Assembly (NCBI RefSeq): GCF_042658365.1
Contig: NZ_JBHSQC010000025.1
Length of the DNA: 64,000 nucleotides
Strand: one strand, 5' to 3'
Source: Carnobacterium_A antarcticum
GTDB lineage: Bacteria; Bacillota; Bacilli; Lactobacillales; Carnobacteriaceae
The notes under the pieces were generated by a model. It searched no databases. It saw only the letters and a list, made by a program, of their open reading frames with translations, and had not been told where the DNA came from. The first letter of the stretch is position 1; each line of letters opens with the position of its first letter. The translations under genes and the position numbers were made by a program. Shown piece after piece: positions 1 to 7,766 of this stretch.

Positions 1-54
1 AAGAGCTAAATAACCGATTTTCCTTCTTTTTTTGTACCGAATAGTGCGTATCAT

Positions 55-83
55 TTGAACTGTGAACAAAATGTGTCTATACT
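55..83 (+). promoter_or_regulatory. Sigma-A type promoter for the GlsB-like gene
   Basis: TTGAAC at 55-60 and TATACT at 78-83 are separated by exactly 17 bases, close to the vegetative consensus. Transcription would begin near 90, giving a leader of about 55 bases before the start codon at 145. Confidence 0.6.
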
Positions 84-144
84 AATAAGTGTAATAGATT
101 TATTACAAAACAAATGTACTTATACAGAAAGAGGAGGAAATAAC

Positions 145-393
145 ATGGGATTTATTTGGTCATTAATAGTAGGTGGCGTTCTAGGAGCAATAGCAGGAAT
201 GATTTTAGGTAAAGATGTTCCTGGTGGTATTATTGGTAACATTATTGTAGGATTTATCGGTTCATGGATCGGTTCTTCTCTATTAGGAAACTGGGGACCA
301 ATCATTGGTGGTTTTGCTATTTTACCCGCTTTAATCGGTGCTGTAATTTTAATCTTTATCTTCTCATTGATTGTTGGAAGACGTAAAGGTTAA
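145..393 (+). CDS. GlsB/YeaQ/YmgE family small membrane protein
   Basis: An 82-residue, very hydrophobic, glycine-rich protein with about three membrane segments, starting MGFIWSLIVGG and ending in a basic tail (GRRKG). This is the layout of the transglycosylase-associated / GlsB stress-response family found in many Firmicutes; its biochemical role is unknown despite the family name. The frame is open upstream to 55, but the start at 145 is chosen because GAGGAGG lies eight bases before it and the family begins here. It is a single-gene unit: promoter at 55-83, terminator at 433-468. Confidence 0.8.
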   Translation: MGFIWSLIVGGVLGAIAGMILGKDVPGGIIGNIIVGFIGSWIGSSLLGNWGPIIGGFAILPALIGAVILIFIFSLIVGRRKG

Positions 394-432
394 ATAGACC
401 TTTTTTCTTAAGCAAATCAATATATTAAAAAA

Positions 433-468
433 CTCTTTGGGGGCCTATTCTCCCAAAGAGATTTTTTT
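433..468 (+). terminator. Rho-independent terminator
   Basis: Nine-base stem CTCTTTGGG / CCCAAAGAG (433-441 with 452-460) followed by a run of T. It ends the GlsB-like transcript. Confidence 0.85.
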
Positions 469-494
469 ATTTTTTATAAAAAGGAGGAACAAAG

Positions 495-932
495 ATGAGC
501 AGTGAATATTATTCTTTGATTGTAACAGCTCCAATTGATTCTGTTTTAAACAGCATTAATGAACCAGCTAATTGGCTGCCTTTTTTGCCAGGATTTAAAC
601 AGCTCATACCGCTTACATCTGATACATACCAAGTCTCTATGCTCTTATCGCTCGGATCAATAGAACGGGAAACAATATTAACGTTTTATTTCACCCCTAG
701 CTCAAATCCCAATCAACTCGCTTTTGACTATTCTTCAAAAAATAAGAGTGTCACTGGAAGCGGCAAGCTGATCCTCTCTTCTGAATCTATTGCTGAAACA
801 CAAATTGAAATTTTTCTAGACCTTAGATTAAAAGGAAAAAGAAACTTACTGCTTGCGCCTATGCTTGCTTCTGTTAAAAGAAAATGGGCTCAAGATTTAT
901 TAACACAAATGAAACAACTTTTAGAAAATTGA
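495..932 (+). CDS. SRPBCC (START/polyketide-cyclase fold)-like protein
   Basis: A 145-residue soluble protein with a good ribosome site (AGGAGG) ten bases before the ATG. The opening pattern, an aromatic strand followed by VTAPIDSVLNSINEPANWLPFLPGF, and the alternating strands ending in a long C-terminal helix (residues 118-143), resemble SRPBCC proteins such as CoxG-like or cyclase/dehydrase members, which bind hydrophobic ligands in a helix-grip pocket. No ligand can be inferred. It sits alone between two terminators and has no close functional neighbour. Family membership is an inference from pattern, so a plain hypothetical protein is the fallback. Confidence 0.6.
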   Translation: MSSEYYSLIVTAPIDSVLNSINEPANWLPFLPGFKQLIPLTSDTYQVSMLLSLGSIERETILTFYFTPSSNPNQLAFDYSSKNKSVTGSGKLILSSESIAETQIEIFLDLRLKGKRNLLLAPMLASVKRKWAQDLLTQMKQLLEN

Positions 933-956
933 TTTTTAAATTCTAACCCATACAAA

Positions 957-985
957 AAAGGAGCAATTTTGTTTATTGCTCCTTT
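957..985. terminator. Bidirectional terminator between convergent genes
   Basis: AAAGGAGCAAT at 957-967 pairs with ATTGCTCCTTT at 975-985, flanked by A-rich and T-rich sequence, so it can serve both the plus-strand SRPBCC-like gene and the minus-strand cold-shock gene. Confidence 0.8.
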
Positions 986-1000
986 AACTACTTTATTTAA

Positions 1001-1201
1001 TTAAAGTTTAACGACATTCGCTGCTTGAGCGCCACGATTTCCTTCGATAATTTCAAACTCAACCGGTTGGCCTTCTTCCAAGGTCTTAAATCCGTCACCA
1101 GTGATTGCGCTAAAGTGGACAAATACATCATCGCCGCCTTCAACTTCAATAAAACCAAAGCCTTTTTCAGCGTTGAACCATTTTACTGTTCCTTTTTCCA
1201 T
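1001..1201 (-). CDS. csp: Cold-shock protein (CspA family)
   Basis: A 66-residue single cold-shock domain: MEKGTVKWFNAEKGFGFI holds RNP1 (KGFGFI) and VFVHFSAI holds RNP2. It binds single-stranded RNA/DNA and acts as an RNA chaperone in the cytoplasm. The frame continues 16 codons upstream, but the start at 1201 matches family length and follows an AGGTGAG ribosome site. The promoter at 1332-1360 gives a leader of roughly 120 bases, typical of cold-inducible csp genes with structured leaders. Which csp paralogue it is cannot be told. Confidence 0.93.
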   Translation of the reverse strand: MEKGTVKWFNAEKGFGFIEVEGGDDVFVHFSAITGDGFKTLEEGQPVEFEIIEGNRGAQAANVVKL

Positions 1202-1331
1202 CTCATTCTCACCTGCCATTACATTGATTTGCAACAGTATTCTTTTCAAAAAAATTCAGGTCTTTACTATTCTTAAAAATAATCGTCCATATAACTATTT
1301 TTACAAAAAGGATAAACCGTTACTATTACCA

Positions 1332-1360
1332 ATTATAACGTAGTGTATTCTATCGTGCAA
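1332..1360 (-). promoter_or_regulatory. Promoter of the csp gene
   Basis: On the minus strand TTGCAC (1360-1355) and a perfect TATAAT (1337-1332) are 17 bases apart. The long untranslated leader between here and 1201 is consistent with post-transcriptional cold-shock control. Confidence 0.7.
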
Positions 1361-1392
1361 GGGGTTACTTTGTTTCTATATCAGCTTTCTAG

Positions 1393-1430
1393 AAAAAAAA
1401 GAGGTTGGGACAAAAGTCCCAACCTCTTTT
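1393..1430 (-). terminator. Strong terminator downstream of ileS
   Basis: On the minus strand a 15-base perfect stem (1416-1430 with 1397-1411; core GAGGTTGGGAC / GTCCCAACCTC) with a four-base loop is followed by a T tract. It lies about 150 bases past the ileS stop. Confidence 0.8.
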
Positions 1431-1463
1431 GCATATCCGAATATTTATTCTAGAACGTGTTCC

Positions 1464-1560
1464 AAAAAGCAGACCCGACATCCACTTCACGAATAATGCT
1501 CGATGGTCTGTGACCATACTGCGCTTATTCGTTCCAGTGATTCGGGTCTAAACGCTTTTT
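1464..1560. repeat. Large nested imperfect hairpin between ileS and csp
   Basis: Three tiers of inverted repeats fold on each other: AAAAAGC-AGACCCGA (1464-1478) with TCGGGTCT-GCTTTTT (1542-1560), CGAATAA (1490-1496) with TTATTCG (1525-1531), and ATGGTC (1503-1508) with GACCAT (1512-1517). The element has no coding potential. It resembles dispersed intergenic repeat elements seen in this bacterial group, but only one copy is in this window, so repetition cannot be shown here. Confidence 0.5.
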
Positions 1561-1578
1561 GTCTCACTCCCATTTCGT

Positions 1579-4362
1579 TTAATCTGTTTCTGTAACCAAA
1601 GCTTCAGGATAATTTTCTGAAACGATTGCTGCACAGCGAGCACACAATGTTGGAGCTGATTTGTTTACTCCTACATCTTCTTTAATGGCTCGACATCTTT
1701 CACATGTTTCTCCATGAGCATGCTCAACAACAATTGCTAAAGAATCGAATTGTAAAGCTGTTTCAGGCGCTTCTTTTTTATCACCAGCAATTTCTAATTC
1801 AGAAACAATCAGCAATTGACCGATATTGCTGTTTAAAGAAACAAATAGATCTTTTGTTTGCTCAGTGGGATATAGAGTCAATTTAGCTTCAAATGATTTA
1901 CCAATTTTCTTTTCATTACGAGCCTCTTCTAATGCTTTTTGAACATCTTGACGGATGTCCATAAAAGCACCCCACATATCCAATAACTCTGATTCATTCT
2001 CATATTCTTCAACTTGAGGCATTTCAGCTAGTTGAACATATACTTCTTCTTCGCTTAAGTGCGCCCAAATTTCTTCAGCAGTATGCGGTAAAATAGGCGT
2101 CAATAGTTTAGCCATTTTTACGACTACTTCATAAAAGACAGTTTGCATAGCACGACGTTCGTAAGCGTCTTCGGCTTCAATATAAACGACATCTTTCGCA
2201 AAATCAAGATAGAATTGAGATAAATCAACCGTACAGAAATTATTGATCAATTGATAAATAGCAGAAAACTCATATTTATCATAATTTTTTTCAACTTTTT
2301 CTACCAATTGGTTCAAACGAATAAGCATATATTTATCAACGGAACGCAAATCACTAAATTCCACAGTATGCTCCGCTGGTTGGAAATCTGACGTGTTAGC
2401 TAATAAAAAGCGCATAGTGTTCCGAATTTTGCGGTAAACTTCTGAAACTTGTTTCAAAATATCGTCACTAACACGTACGTCAGCTTGAGTATCTACACTT
2501 GAAACCCACAAACGGATAATATCAGCACCCATTTGCTTCGTCACTTTATCAGGAGACATCGTATTTCCAATTGATTTGCTCATTTTACGTCCTTCGCCGT
2601 CTAAAACCATTCCTTGAGATAAGACTGTTTTATAAGGAGCAACGCCATTAATAGCTACGCTAGTTGTAATGCTGGAGTTGAACCAACCACGGTATTGATC
2701 AGAGCCTTCCAAATACATATCAGCTGGGAAAGACAAATTAGCTCTGCCTTTCAAGACAGCTTCATGAGAAGATCCAGAGTCAAACCAAACATCCATAATA
2801 TCCGTTTCTTTTGTGAAACTATTATTCGGACTTGAAGGATGAACAAAGCCTTTTGGCAATAAATCTTTTGCTTCACGCTCAAACCAAATATTAGAGCCGT
2901 ATTCGCCAAACAACTTCGCTACATGATCGATTGTTTCTGGAGTAATGATTGGTTCCCCGTTTTCACCATAAAAAATCGGCAATGGTACACCCCAAGCGCG
3001 TTGACGAGAAATAACCCAATCGCCACGGTCTCTTACCATATTGTATAGACGCTGCATTCCCCATTTTTGAACCCACTCTACGCCTTCAACTGCGTTTAAA
3101 ATGTCTTCACGGACTTTGTCGATAGACGCAAACCATTGAGGAGTTGCTCGGAAGATAACCGGTTTTTTTGTGCGCCAGTCATGCGGATAACTATGCATAA
3201 AGAAGCTCAAACTTAATAATGCGCCTTTTTCTTCTAGCATATCCGTGATAATCTTATTGCCTTTATCATAAAAAACGCCTTCCAGACCTGGTGCTTCATC
3301 AGTGAAACAGCCTCGGTCATCAATTGGCGATAAAACACCCAATTTATATTTTTGACCGATAATATAGTCATCGTCACCATGCCCAGGGGCTGTATGAACT
3401 AAACCAGTACCTGCGTCAAGAGTGACATGATCGCCTAAAATGACTAATGACGTCCGGTCGTATAATGGATGCTGAGCCGTCATGAATTCCATATCTTTTC
3501 CTTTTAATTCGCTGATGACTTCAACTTGTTTCCAACCAATTTCTTCTGCAACAGTTTCAACTAACTCTTTTGCTAAAACATATTTTTTGCCATCTGCTAC
3601 GACCACAGCGTATTCGTATTCTGGGTGAACTGCGATTCCTAAGTTAGATGGAATTGTCCAAGGCGTTGTAGTCCAGATGACTAGAGAAGTAGCTTCGTCG
3701 ATCAAACCTTTGCCATCAACTATTTTAAAAGCAACATAAATACTAGGTGATTTTACATCTTTGTATTCAATTTCCGCTTCGGCTAAAGCTGACTCACTAG
3801 ACGGTGACCAATAAATAGGTTTCAGCCCTTTGTAAATATAGCCTTTTTCGGCCATTTTTCCAAAAACACGGATTTGAGCTTCTTCATAATCTGGTGTCAA
3901 AGTAACATAAGGATGGTCCCATTCCCCTGCAACTCCTAAACGTTTAAAGTCTTCACGTTGTTTGTTGATTTGTTCCCATGCATATTGTTCACATAGTTTA
4001 CGAAACTCTGCGACAGACATTTCTTTACGTTTAACTCCTTTATTCGTTAACGCTTGTTCAATTGGCAGTCCATGTGTATCCCACCCAGGAACATACGGAG
4101 AACGGAATCCTGACATGGATTTATAACGAATAATAATATCTTTACTGATTTTGTTTAAAGCATGTCCAATATGGATGTTCCCATTAGCGTATGGAGGGCC
4201 ATCGTGGAGAATAAATGTAGGCTTAGTTTCATTTAATTTTTGACGTTGCTCATAAACGTCTGCTTCTGCCCAATCTTTTTGCCATTCCATTTCGCGTACA
4301 GGTAAGTTTCCACGCATTGGAAAAGAAGTTTTTCCCAACTGCAATGTCTCTTTCATTTTCAT
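1579..4362 (-). CDS. ileS: Isoleucyl-tRNA synthetase
   Basis: A 927-residue class I aminoacyl-tRNA synthetase that charges tRNA-Ile. The HIGH signature is at residues 64-67 (after PPYANGN) and KMSKS lies near residue 600 (GRKMSKSIGN). The middle carries the CP1 editing domain, and the C-terminus ends in a zinc-binding tail with CERC and CARC pairs. Length is normal for a bacterial IleRS. The start at 4362 follows GGAGGA with eight bases of spacing; an in-frame ATG two codons on is possible. It is transcribed after divIVA and controlled by the T-box leader at 4440-4640. Confidence 0.97.
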   Translation of the reverse strand: MKMKETLQLGKTSFPMRGNLPVREMEWQKDWAEADVYEQRQKLNETKPTFILHDGPPYANGNIHIGHALNKISKDIIIRYKSMSGFRSPYVPGWDTHGLPIEQALTNKGVKRKEMSVAEFRKLCEQYAWEQINKQREDFKRLGVAGEWDHPYVTLTPDYEEAQIRVFGKMAEKGYIYKGLKPIYWSPSSESALAEAEIEYKDVKSPSIYVAFKIVDGKGLIDEATSLVIWTTTPWTIPSNLGIAVHPEYEYAVVVADGKKYVLAKELVETVAEEIGWKQVEVISELKGKDMEFMTAQHPLYDRTSLVILGDHVTLDAGTGLVHTAPGHGDDDYIIGQKYKLGVLSPIDDRGCFTDEAPGLEGVFYDKGNKIITDMLEEKGALLSLSFFMHSYPHDWRTKKPVIFRATPQWFASIDKVREDILNAVEGVEWVQKWGMQRLYNMVRDRGDWVISRQRAWGVPLPIFYGENGEPIITPETIDHVAKLFGEYGSNIWFEREAKDLLPKGFVHPSSPNNSFTKETDIMDVWFDSGSSHEAVLKGRANLSFPADMYLEGSDQYRGWFNSSITTSVAINGVAPYKTVLSQGMVLDGEGRKMSKSIGNTMSPDKVTKQMGADIIRLWVSSVDTQADVRVSDDILKQVSEVYRKIRNTMRFLLANTSDFQPAEHTVEFSDLRSVDKYMLIRLNQLVEKVEKNYDKYEFSAIYQLINNFCTVDLSQFYLDFAKDVVYIEAEDAYERRAMQTVFYEVVVKMAKLLTPILPHTAEEIWAHLSEEEVYVQLAEMPQVEEYENESELLDMWGAFMDIRQDVQKALEEARNEKKIGKSFEAKLTLYPTEQTKDLFVSLNSNIGQLLIVSELEIAGDKKEAPETALQFDSLAIVVEHAHGETCERCRAIKEDVGVNKSAPTLCARCAAIVSENYPEALVTETD

Positions 4363-4439
4363 TAGTTCATTCCTCCATCTTTAATCTGGTGCTTATTTTA
4401 TTAGCGTACTGCTTTGGCCTTTAAATTGCAAATTCATTG

Positions 4440-4640
4440 TACAAAAAAAAGACTCCACCCCTCAAAGGGACGAAATCTCGTGGTACCACCCAAGTTCAGA
4501 AAACAAAACGTTTTCTCTCAAGTAATTGTTAACGGAAATCAACCGGCTGATTTTACTAATACATTCAAATCAACACTCCTGGGGGATCTGACACTAAAAA
4601 GGGCCTGTTAGACTTTCACCATCTTCTAACTCGCTAAAAA
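4440..4640 (-). promoter_or_regulatory. T-box riboswitch leader of ileS
   Basis: Read on the minus strand, the T-box core GGGTGGTACCACG (about 4492-4480) is followed by a terminator whose arms ATTTCGTCCC and GGGGTGGAGT pair around TTTGA and end in a T run near 4440-4449. Upstream, AGCGAG (near 4635-4630) and the GATGGTGAAAG segment match the Stem I AG bulge and distal loop. Uncharged tRNA-Ile is expected to stabilise the antiterminator. An isoleucine ATC at 4587-4585 is a candidate specifier codon, but the folding of Stem I was not established. Confidence 0.85.
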
Positions 4641-4673
4641 GGTTTTTTAATGCTTTCTGTCCCATTCATCGTT

Positions 4674-5354
4674 TTATGCTTTTGGCAATTCAATTGCAGG
4701 CAACGTGCCTTCTGTTTGTTCTTCTTGTTCTTCAGATTCTGCTTCTTTTGCCGAAGTACCTTCATCCGTTGTTTCAGTAGATACGTCAGTTTCTGTCTTT
4801 TCCTCTTTAAGATCTTCGTCATCAACTTCTGTTGCTTGGATATCAGAAAGCATTTCTTTCAATGTTGGGAGTTCTAATGCTTCTTCTTGTGAAGGTTTCA
4901 GAATATCTTCCCATTCTTCATTCTTGACCATTTCCAATTGTGATTCGATCATCAACTGTAACCGTTGTTTAAAGACTCTGCTTTGTCTTCTCAACTCATC
5001 TGTTTCAGTCGTGATTTTTTTCGCTTTGGCAACAGCTTCATCTAATAAACGATCTGCGTTCTTTTCTGCTTCTAAACTAATCAATTCTGCTTCTTTAGCA
5101 GCATTCTCTTTCAAGCGATCTGCAGCATCTTGAGCTACAATGATCGATTTGTTTAATGCATCTTGTAAATTATTGTAATGAGTCACTTTTTCTTCAGAAA
5201 ATTTTAAATTCTTTTCCAATTCGCGGTTTTCTTTCAATACCATTTCATAATCTTTAATGATTTGGTCTAAATAATCATTTACTTCATCTTGGTCATATCC
5301 ACGCATCTTGACTGGGAACTCTTTGTTATGTATATCTAAGGGAGTTAACACCAT
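4674..5354 (-). CDS. divIVA: Cell-division/polarity protein DivIVA
   Basis: A 226-residue coiled-coil protein with the diagnostic DivIVA N-terminus: LTPLDIHNKEF, then MRGYDQDEVNDYLDQI, the membrane-binding and dimerising domain of about 60 residues. A long coiled coil fills residues 60-165, and the last 60 residues are a disordered acidic tail rich in E and T. DivIVA senses negative membrane curvature at septa and poles and recruits division and cell-wall factors. It is the last gene of the division cluster before ileS, the usual Firmicutes position. Confidence 0.95.
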   Translation of the reverse strand: MVLTPLDIHNKEFPVKMRGYDQDEVNDYLDQIIKDYEMVLKENRELEKNLKFSEEKVTHYNNLQDALNKSIIVAQDAADRLKENAAKEAELISLEAEKNADRLLDEAVAKAKKITTETDELRRQSRVFKQRLQLMIESQLEMVKNEEWEDILKPSQEEALELPTLKEMLSDIQATEVDDEDLKEEKTETDVSTETTDEGTSAKEAESEEQEEQTEGTLPAIELPKA

Positions 5355-5435
5355 CTAAGACACCTCCATCATCTGAATTGATTGTACTCTTAAGCTTTTA
5401 ATTAAACGATTTACTATTAGAATACCTAAACAAGG

Positions 5436-6218
5436 CTATTTATGCAAGACCCCAAATTGTATCCGCCATTTATCCTTTTTAGTTTTTCCTTCGATTTCTT
5501 GGATTTGAAGCCTTCCAAAGCCACGTACAGAAACAATATCTAGTAATCCTAATTCAAAATCAGGCCGCGTTATTTCTGCCCAATTTAATTTTATTTTACC
5601 TGACTCAACCATTTGTTTAGCACGTTGTCTAGAGATATTAAACAATGTAGCAATAACTGTGTCTAGCCGCATAGAAGAAACCGTTTCTTGTACTACAGTC
5701 CAGCTGTCGATCGGCAGCAGCATATCTAAATAGGTTTTCTCTTCAATACGCACTGAAACATTGCCTATTTTGTCCACTTGATTTAATACGAAACTCTTCA
5801 TGCTGTCTTCAACAAAAAATTGCCACTTTTCGCCATCGGAAATAATGTCGCCAAAATACTCTCTTTTTAGTCCGGTCGAAAGTAATGTCCCTAAAACTTT
5901 TCCATGTGACATTTTTGCAAACTTAAGTGGATAGCGTATTTCACACAAGGTAATATCAAATTCATCTTGTTTGGGAATGTAATATTCAGGACAAATGTAC
6001 ACTCTAACACGTTCGGCAGCTTCATAGCCGCCGAATGTATAGAGTTTTATCTCGCTTCTTTTTCCAACAATCGTTTCCACTATATAAGCTTGTCTTGGAT
6101 CCAAGAAATTGGTCAGATAAGGAGCATATTGATCTTCACATGCTCTTATCCAGCCAGTAACTTGATCAATAAAAGGTCGTTCTTCTTTTCTAAAATGTTG
6201 GTAGACATTCTCTAACAT
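5436..6218 (-). CDS. ylmH: YlmH family S4-domain RNA-binding protein
   Basis: A 260-residue protein with an S4 RNA-binding domain near residues 180-245 (SSMRLDTVIATLFNISRQRAKQ, then GKIKLNWAEI). YlmH sits between ylmG and divIVA in many Firmicutes and is associated with ribosomes; work on the family links it to rescue of stalled ribosomes. The start at 6218 follows AGGAGG with a seven-base spacing. Gene order and domain content agree. Confidence 0.93.
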   Translation of the reverse strand: MLENVYQHFRKEERPFIDQVTGWIRACEDQYAPYLTNFLDPRQAYIVETIVGKRSEIKLYTFGGYEAAERVRVYICPEYYIPKQDEFDITLCEIRYPLKFAKMSHGKVLGTLLSTGLKREYFGDIISDGEKWQFFVEDSMKSFVLNQVDKIGNVSVRIEEKTYLDMLLPIDSWTVVQETVSSMRLDTVIATLFNISRQRAKQMVESGKIKLNWAEITRPDFELGLLDIVSVRGFGRLQIQEIEGKTKKDKWRIQFGVLHK

Positions 6219-6234
6219 CAGGAACCCTCCTAGG

Positions 6235-6528
6235 TCAGAAGCCGAAAAATAATCTTAAAACGATTTGGTAAAGAGAAAACAATCCTCTTTGTGCTAGATT
6301 CAATACAAGAATAGCAACAATCCCTGAGATACTGATCATTCCAATTGGTGGAATGATGCGTCTAAAAAAGCCTAAGTAAGGCTCGCAAATTCGGGTTAAA
6401 AGCTGTCCGAATTTAGATTGATAGGCTCCCGGCATCCAAGACATCAATATATAAATAATGATGATTGTTGAATACACTTGGATTAGTTTTGATAAAATCA
6501 TATACAATCCAGAAATAATAGTAATCAC
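6235..6528 (-). CDS. ylmG: YggT family membrane protein (YlmG)
   Basis: A 97-residue protein with two membrane segments (about residues 8-30 and 65-88) and the YggT signature between them: SWMPGAYQSKFGQLL, then PYLGFFRRIIPPIGMI. The family is implicated in envelope or division homeostasis, with no known catalytic role. It most likely starts at GTG (6528), since GAGG lies about 12 bases upstream; an ATG nine codons later is the alternative. It lies between sepF and ylmH as in other Firmicutes. Confidence 0.9.
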   Translation of the reverse strand: MITIISGLYMILSKLIQVYSTIIIIYILMSWMPGAYQSKFGQLLTRICEPYLGFFRRIIPPIGMISISGIVAILVLNLAQRGLFSLYQIVLRLFFGF

Positions 6529-6548
6529 GTTTAGGCTAATCCTCTTTT

Positions 6549-7040
6549 CTAATATAAATCTTTGTCTCTCATGATATCCGTTAAAGCTCCATCGATAGCA
6601 ACATTATGTGGAGTACATAAGAAAATCTCATCTCCGATTCGTTGGATATCGCCATCAAGAGCATAAACCGTTCCAGTTAAAAAGTCGACGATTCTTTTAG
6701 CTTGATTTTCATCCATCCGAACAAAGTTTAACACAACGGATTGGTTGTTTAATAAGACATCCGCTATTTCTTGAACTTCTGAGTAAACTCTCGGCTCAAA
6801 AATAGTGATCTTAGCTTGTTGTGGGGTAGGCTGTTGGCTAATGGACACCACTTTATTGCTTTTTGCTTGTTCGCGTCTTGTATTGATAATTGGAGTCGCT
6901 GATGTTTCAGTCTGTCGTTGTTTATTGAGTTTAGAAGCAATAGGAGTATCAACTTCTTTCGTTGACTCCATTTCATCATAATTTGTTTCGTCTTCTTCAT
7001 CCAATCCAAAAAAACGATTAAAATTATTCATCATTCCCAT
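6549..7040 (-). CDS. sepF: Cell-division protein SepF
   Basis: A 163-residue protein with an N-terminal amphipathic membrane-targeting helix (MGMMNNFNRFFG), a polar linker to about residue 75, and a C-terminal SepF domain (ITIFEPRVYSEVQEIADVL ... VLNFVRMDENQAKRIVDFL). SepF tethers FtsZ to the membrane and forms rings that shape the septum. The AGGAGG ribosome site fixes the start at 7040. Its place after ftsZ and yggS is classical. Confidence 0.95.
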   Translation of the reverse strand: MGMMNNFNRFFGLDEEDETNYDEMESTKEVDTPIASKLNKQRQTETSATPIINTRREQAKSNKVVSISQQPTPQQAKITIFEPRVYSEVQEIADVLLNNQSVVLNFVRMDENQAKRIVDFLTGTVYALDGDIQRIGDEIFLCTPHNVAIDGALTDIMRDKDLY

Positions 7041-7085
7041 TTTAACTCCTCCTCATTATGCAAGTTTTGATACCAAAATTACATT

Positions 7086-7763
7086 CTAGTCTTTGAATAA
7101 AGAAGTCCCTACTCTAATGTAAGTTGCTCCTTCTTCTACAGCAATCTGATAATCTTCACTCATTCCCATACTTAATTCAGTACATGGAGCATAACTTAAT
7201 GCTTTTTCTGCTATTTTTCGTTGGCATTCTTTTAATGTTGCAAAAGTTGTGCGAAGGATAGCTGTATCAGCAGTTAACGGAGCCATAGTCATTAACCCAA
7301 TGACTTTGATTTTCGGATAATCAGCTAATTGTTGAATAAATTCATCTAATTCATCAGGATGAACCCCACTTTTAGTTGCTTCTCCACTGACATTAACTTG
7401 GACGAAACAAGAAATAGTCGCTTCAGCTCGTTTTTCAATTTCTTTTGCCAATGACAGCCGATCAAGCGAATGCAGATAGTCAATTCGGTTGATAACATTC
7501 TTCACTTTTCTAGTTTGCAAGTTCCCAATAAAATGCCATGATATTTCTTGATCAGCAAGAGCTTCTTGTTTTAGAGCTAAGCCTTCAGGACGGTTCTCAG
7601 CTAAATGCCGAAAGCCTTCCTGAACGATTGCTTTGGTGAGTTCAATTGAAACACTTTTAGTAACAGCGATAACTTGTACTTCAGATCTTTTCCGATCAAC
7701 TGTTTCTAAAGACTGGTTCAGTTTCTCTTCAAGCTGCAGCACGTTTTTATGAATATCTGCCAT
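7086..7763 (-). CDS. ylmE: YggS/YlmE family PLP-homeostasis protein
   Basis: A 225-residue member of the PLP-binding-barrel family (COG0325). The lysine that carries pyridoxal phosphate is K36 in VIAVTKSV; further marks are HFIGNLQTRK, QVNVSGEATKSG and LSMGMSEDYQIAVEEGATYIRVG. The family has no known catalytic activity and buffers intracellular PLP and amino- and keto-acid pools. The start lies three bases from the ftsZ stop, implying translational coupling. Confidence 0.94.
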   Translation of the reverse strand: MADIHKNVLQLEEKLNQSLETVDRKRSEVQVIAVTKSVSIELTKAIVQEGFRHLAENRPEGLALKQEALADQEISWHFIGNLQTRKVKNVINRIDYLHSLDRLSLAKEIEKRAEATISCFVQVNVSGEATKSGVHPDELDEFIQQLADYPKIKVIGLMTMAPLTADTAILRTTFATLKECQRKIAEKALSYAPCTELSMGMSEDYQIAVEEGATYIRVGTSLFKD

Positions 7764-7766
7764 TTT

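Noticed and set aside
1025..1343. Plus-strand frames opposite and upstream of csp
   Set aside because: They overlap the clear cold-shock gene and its promoter and show no family pattern.
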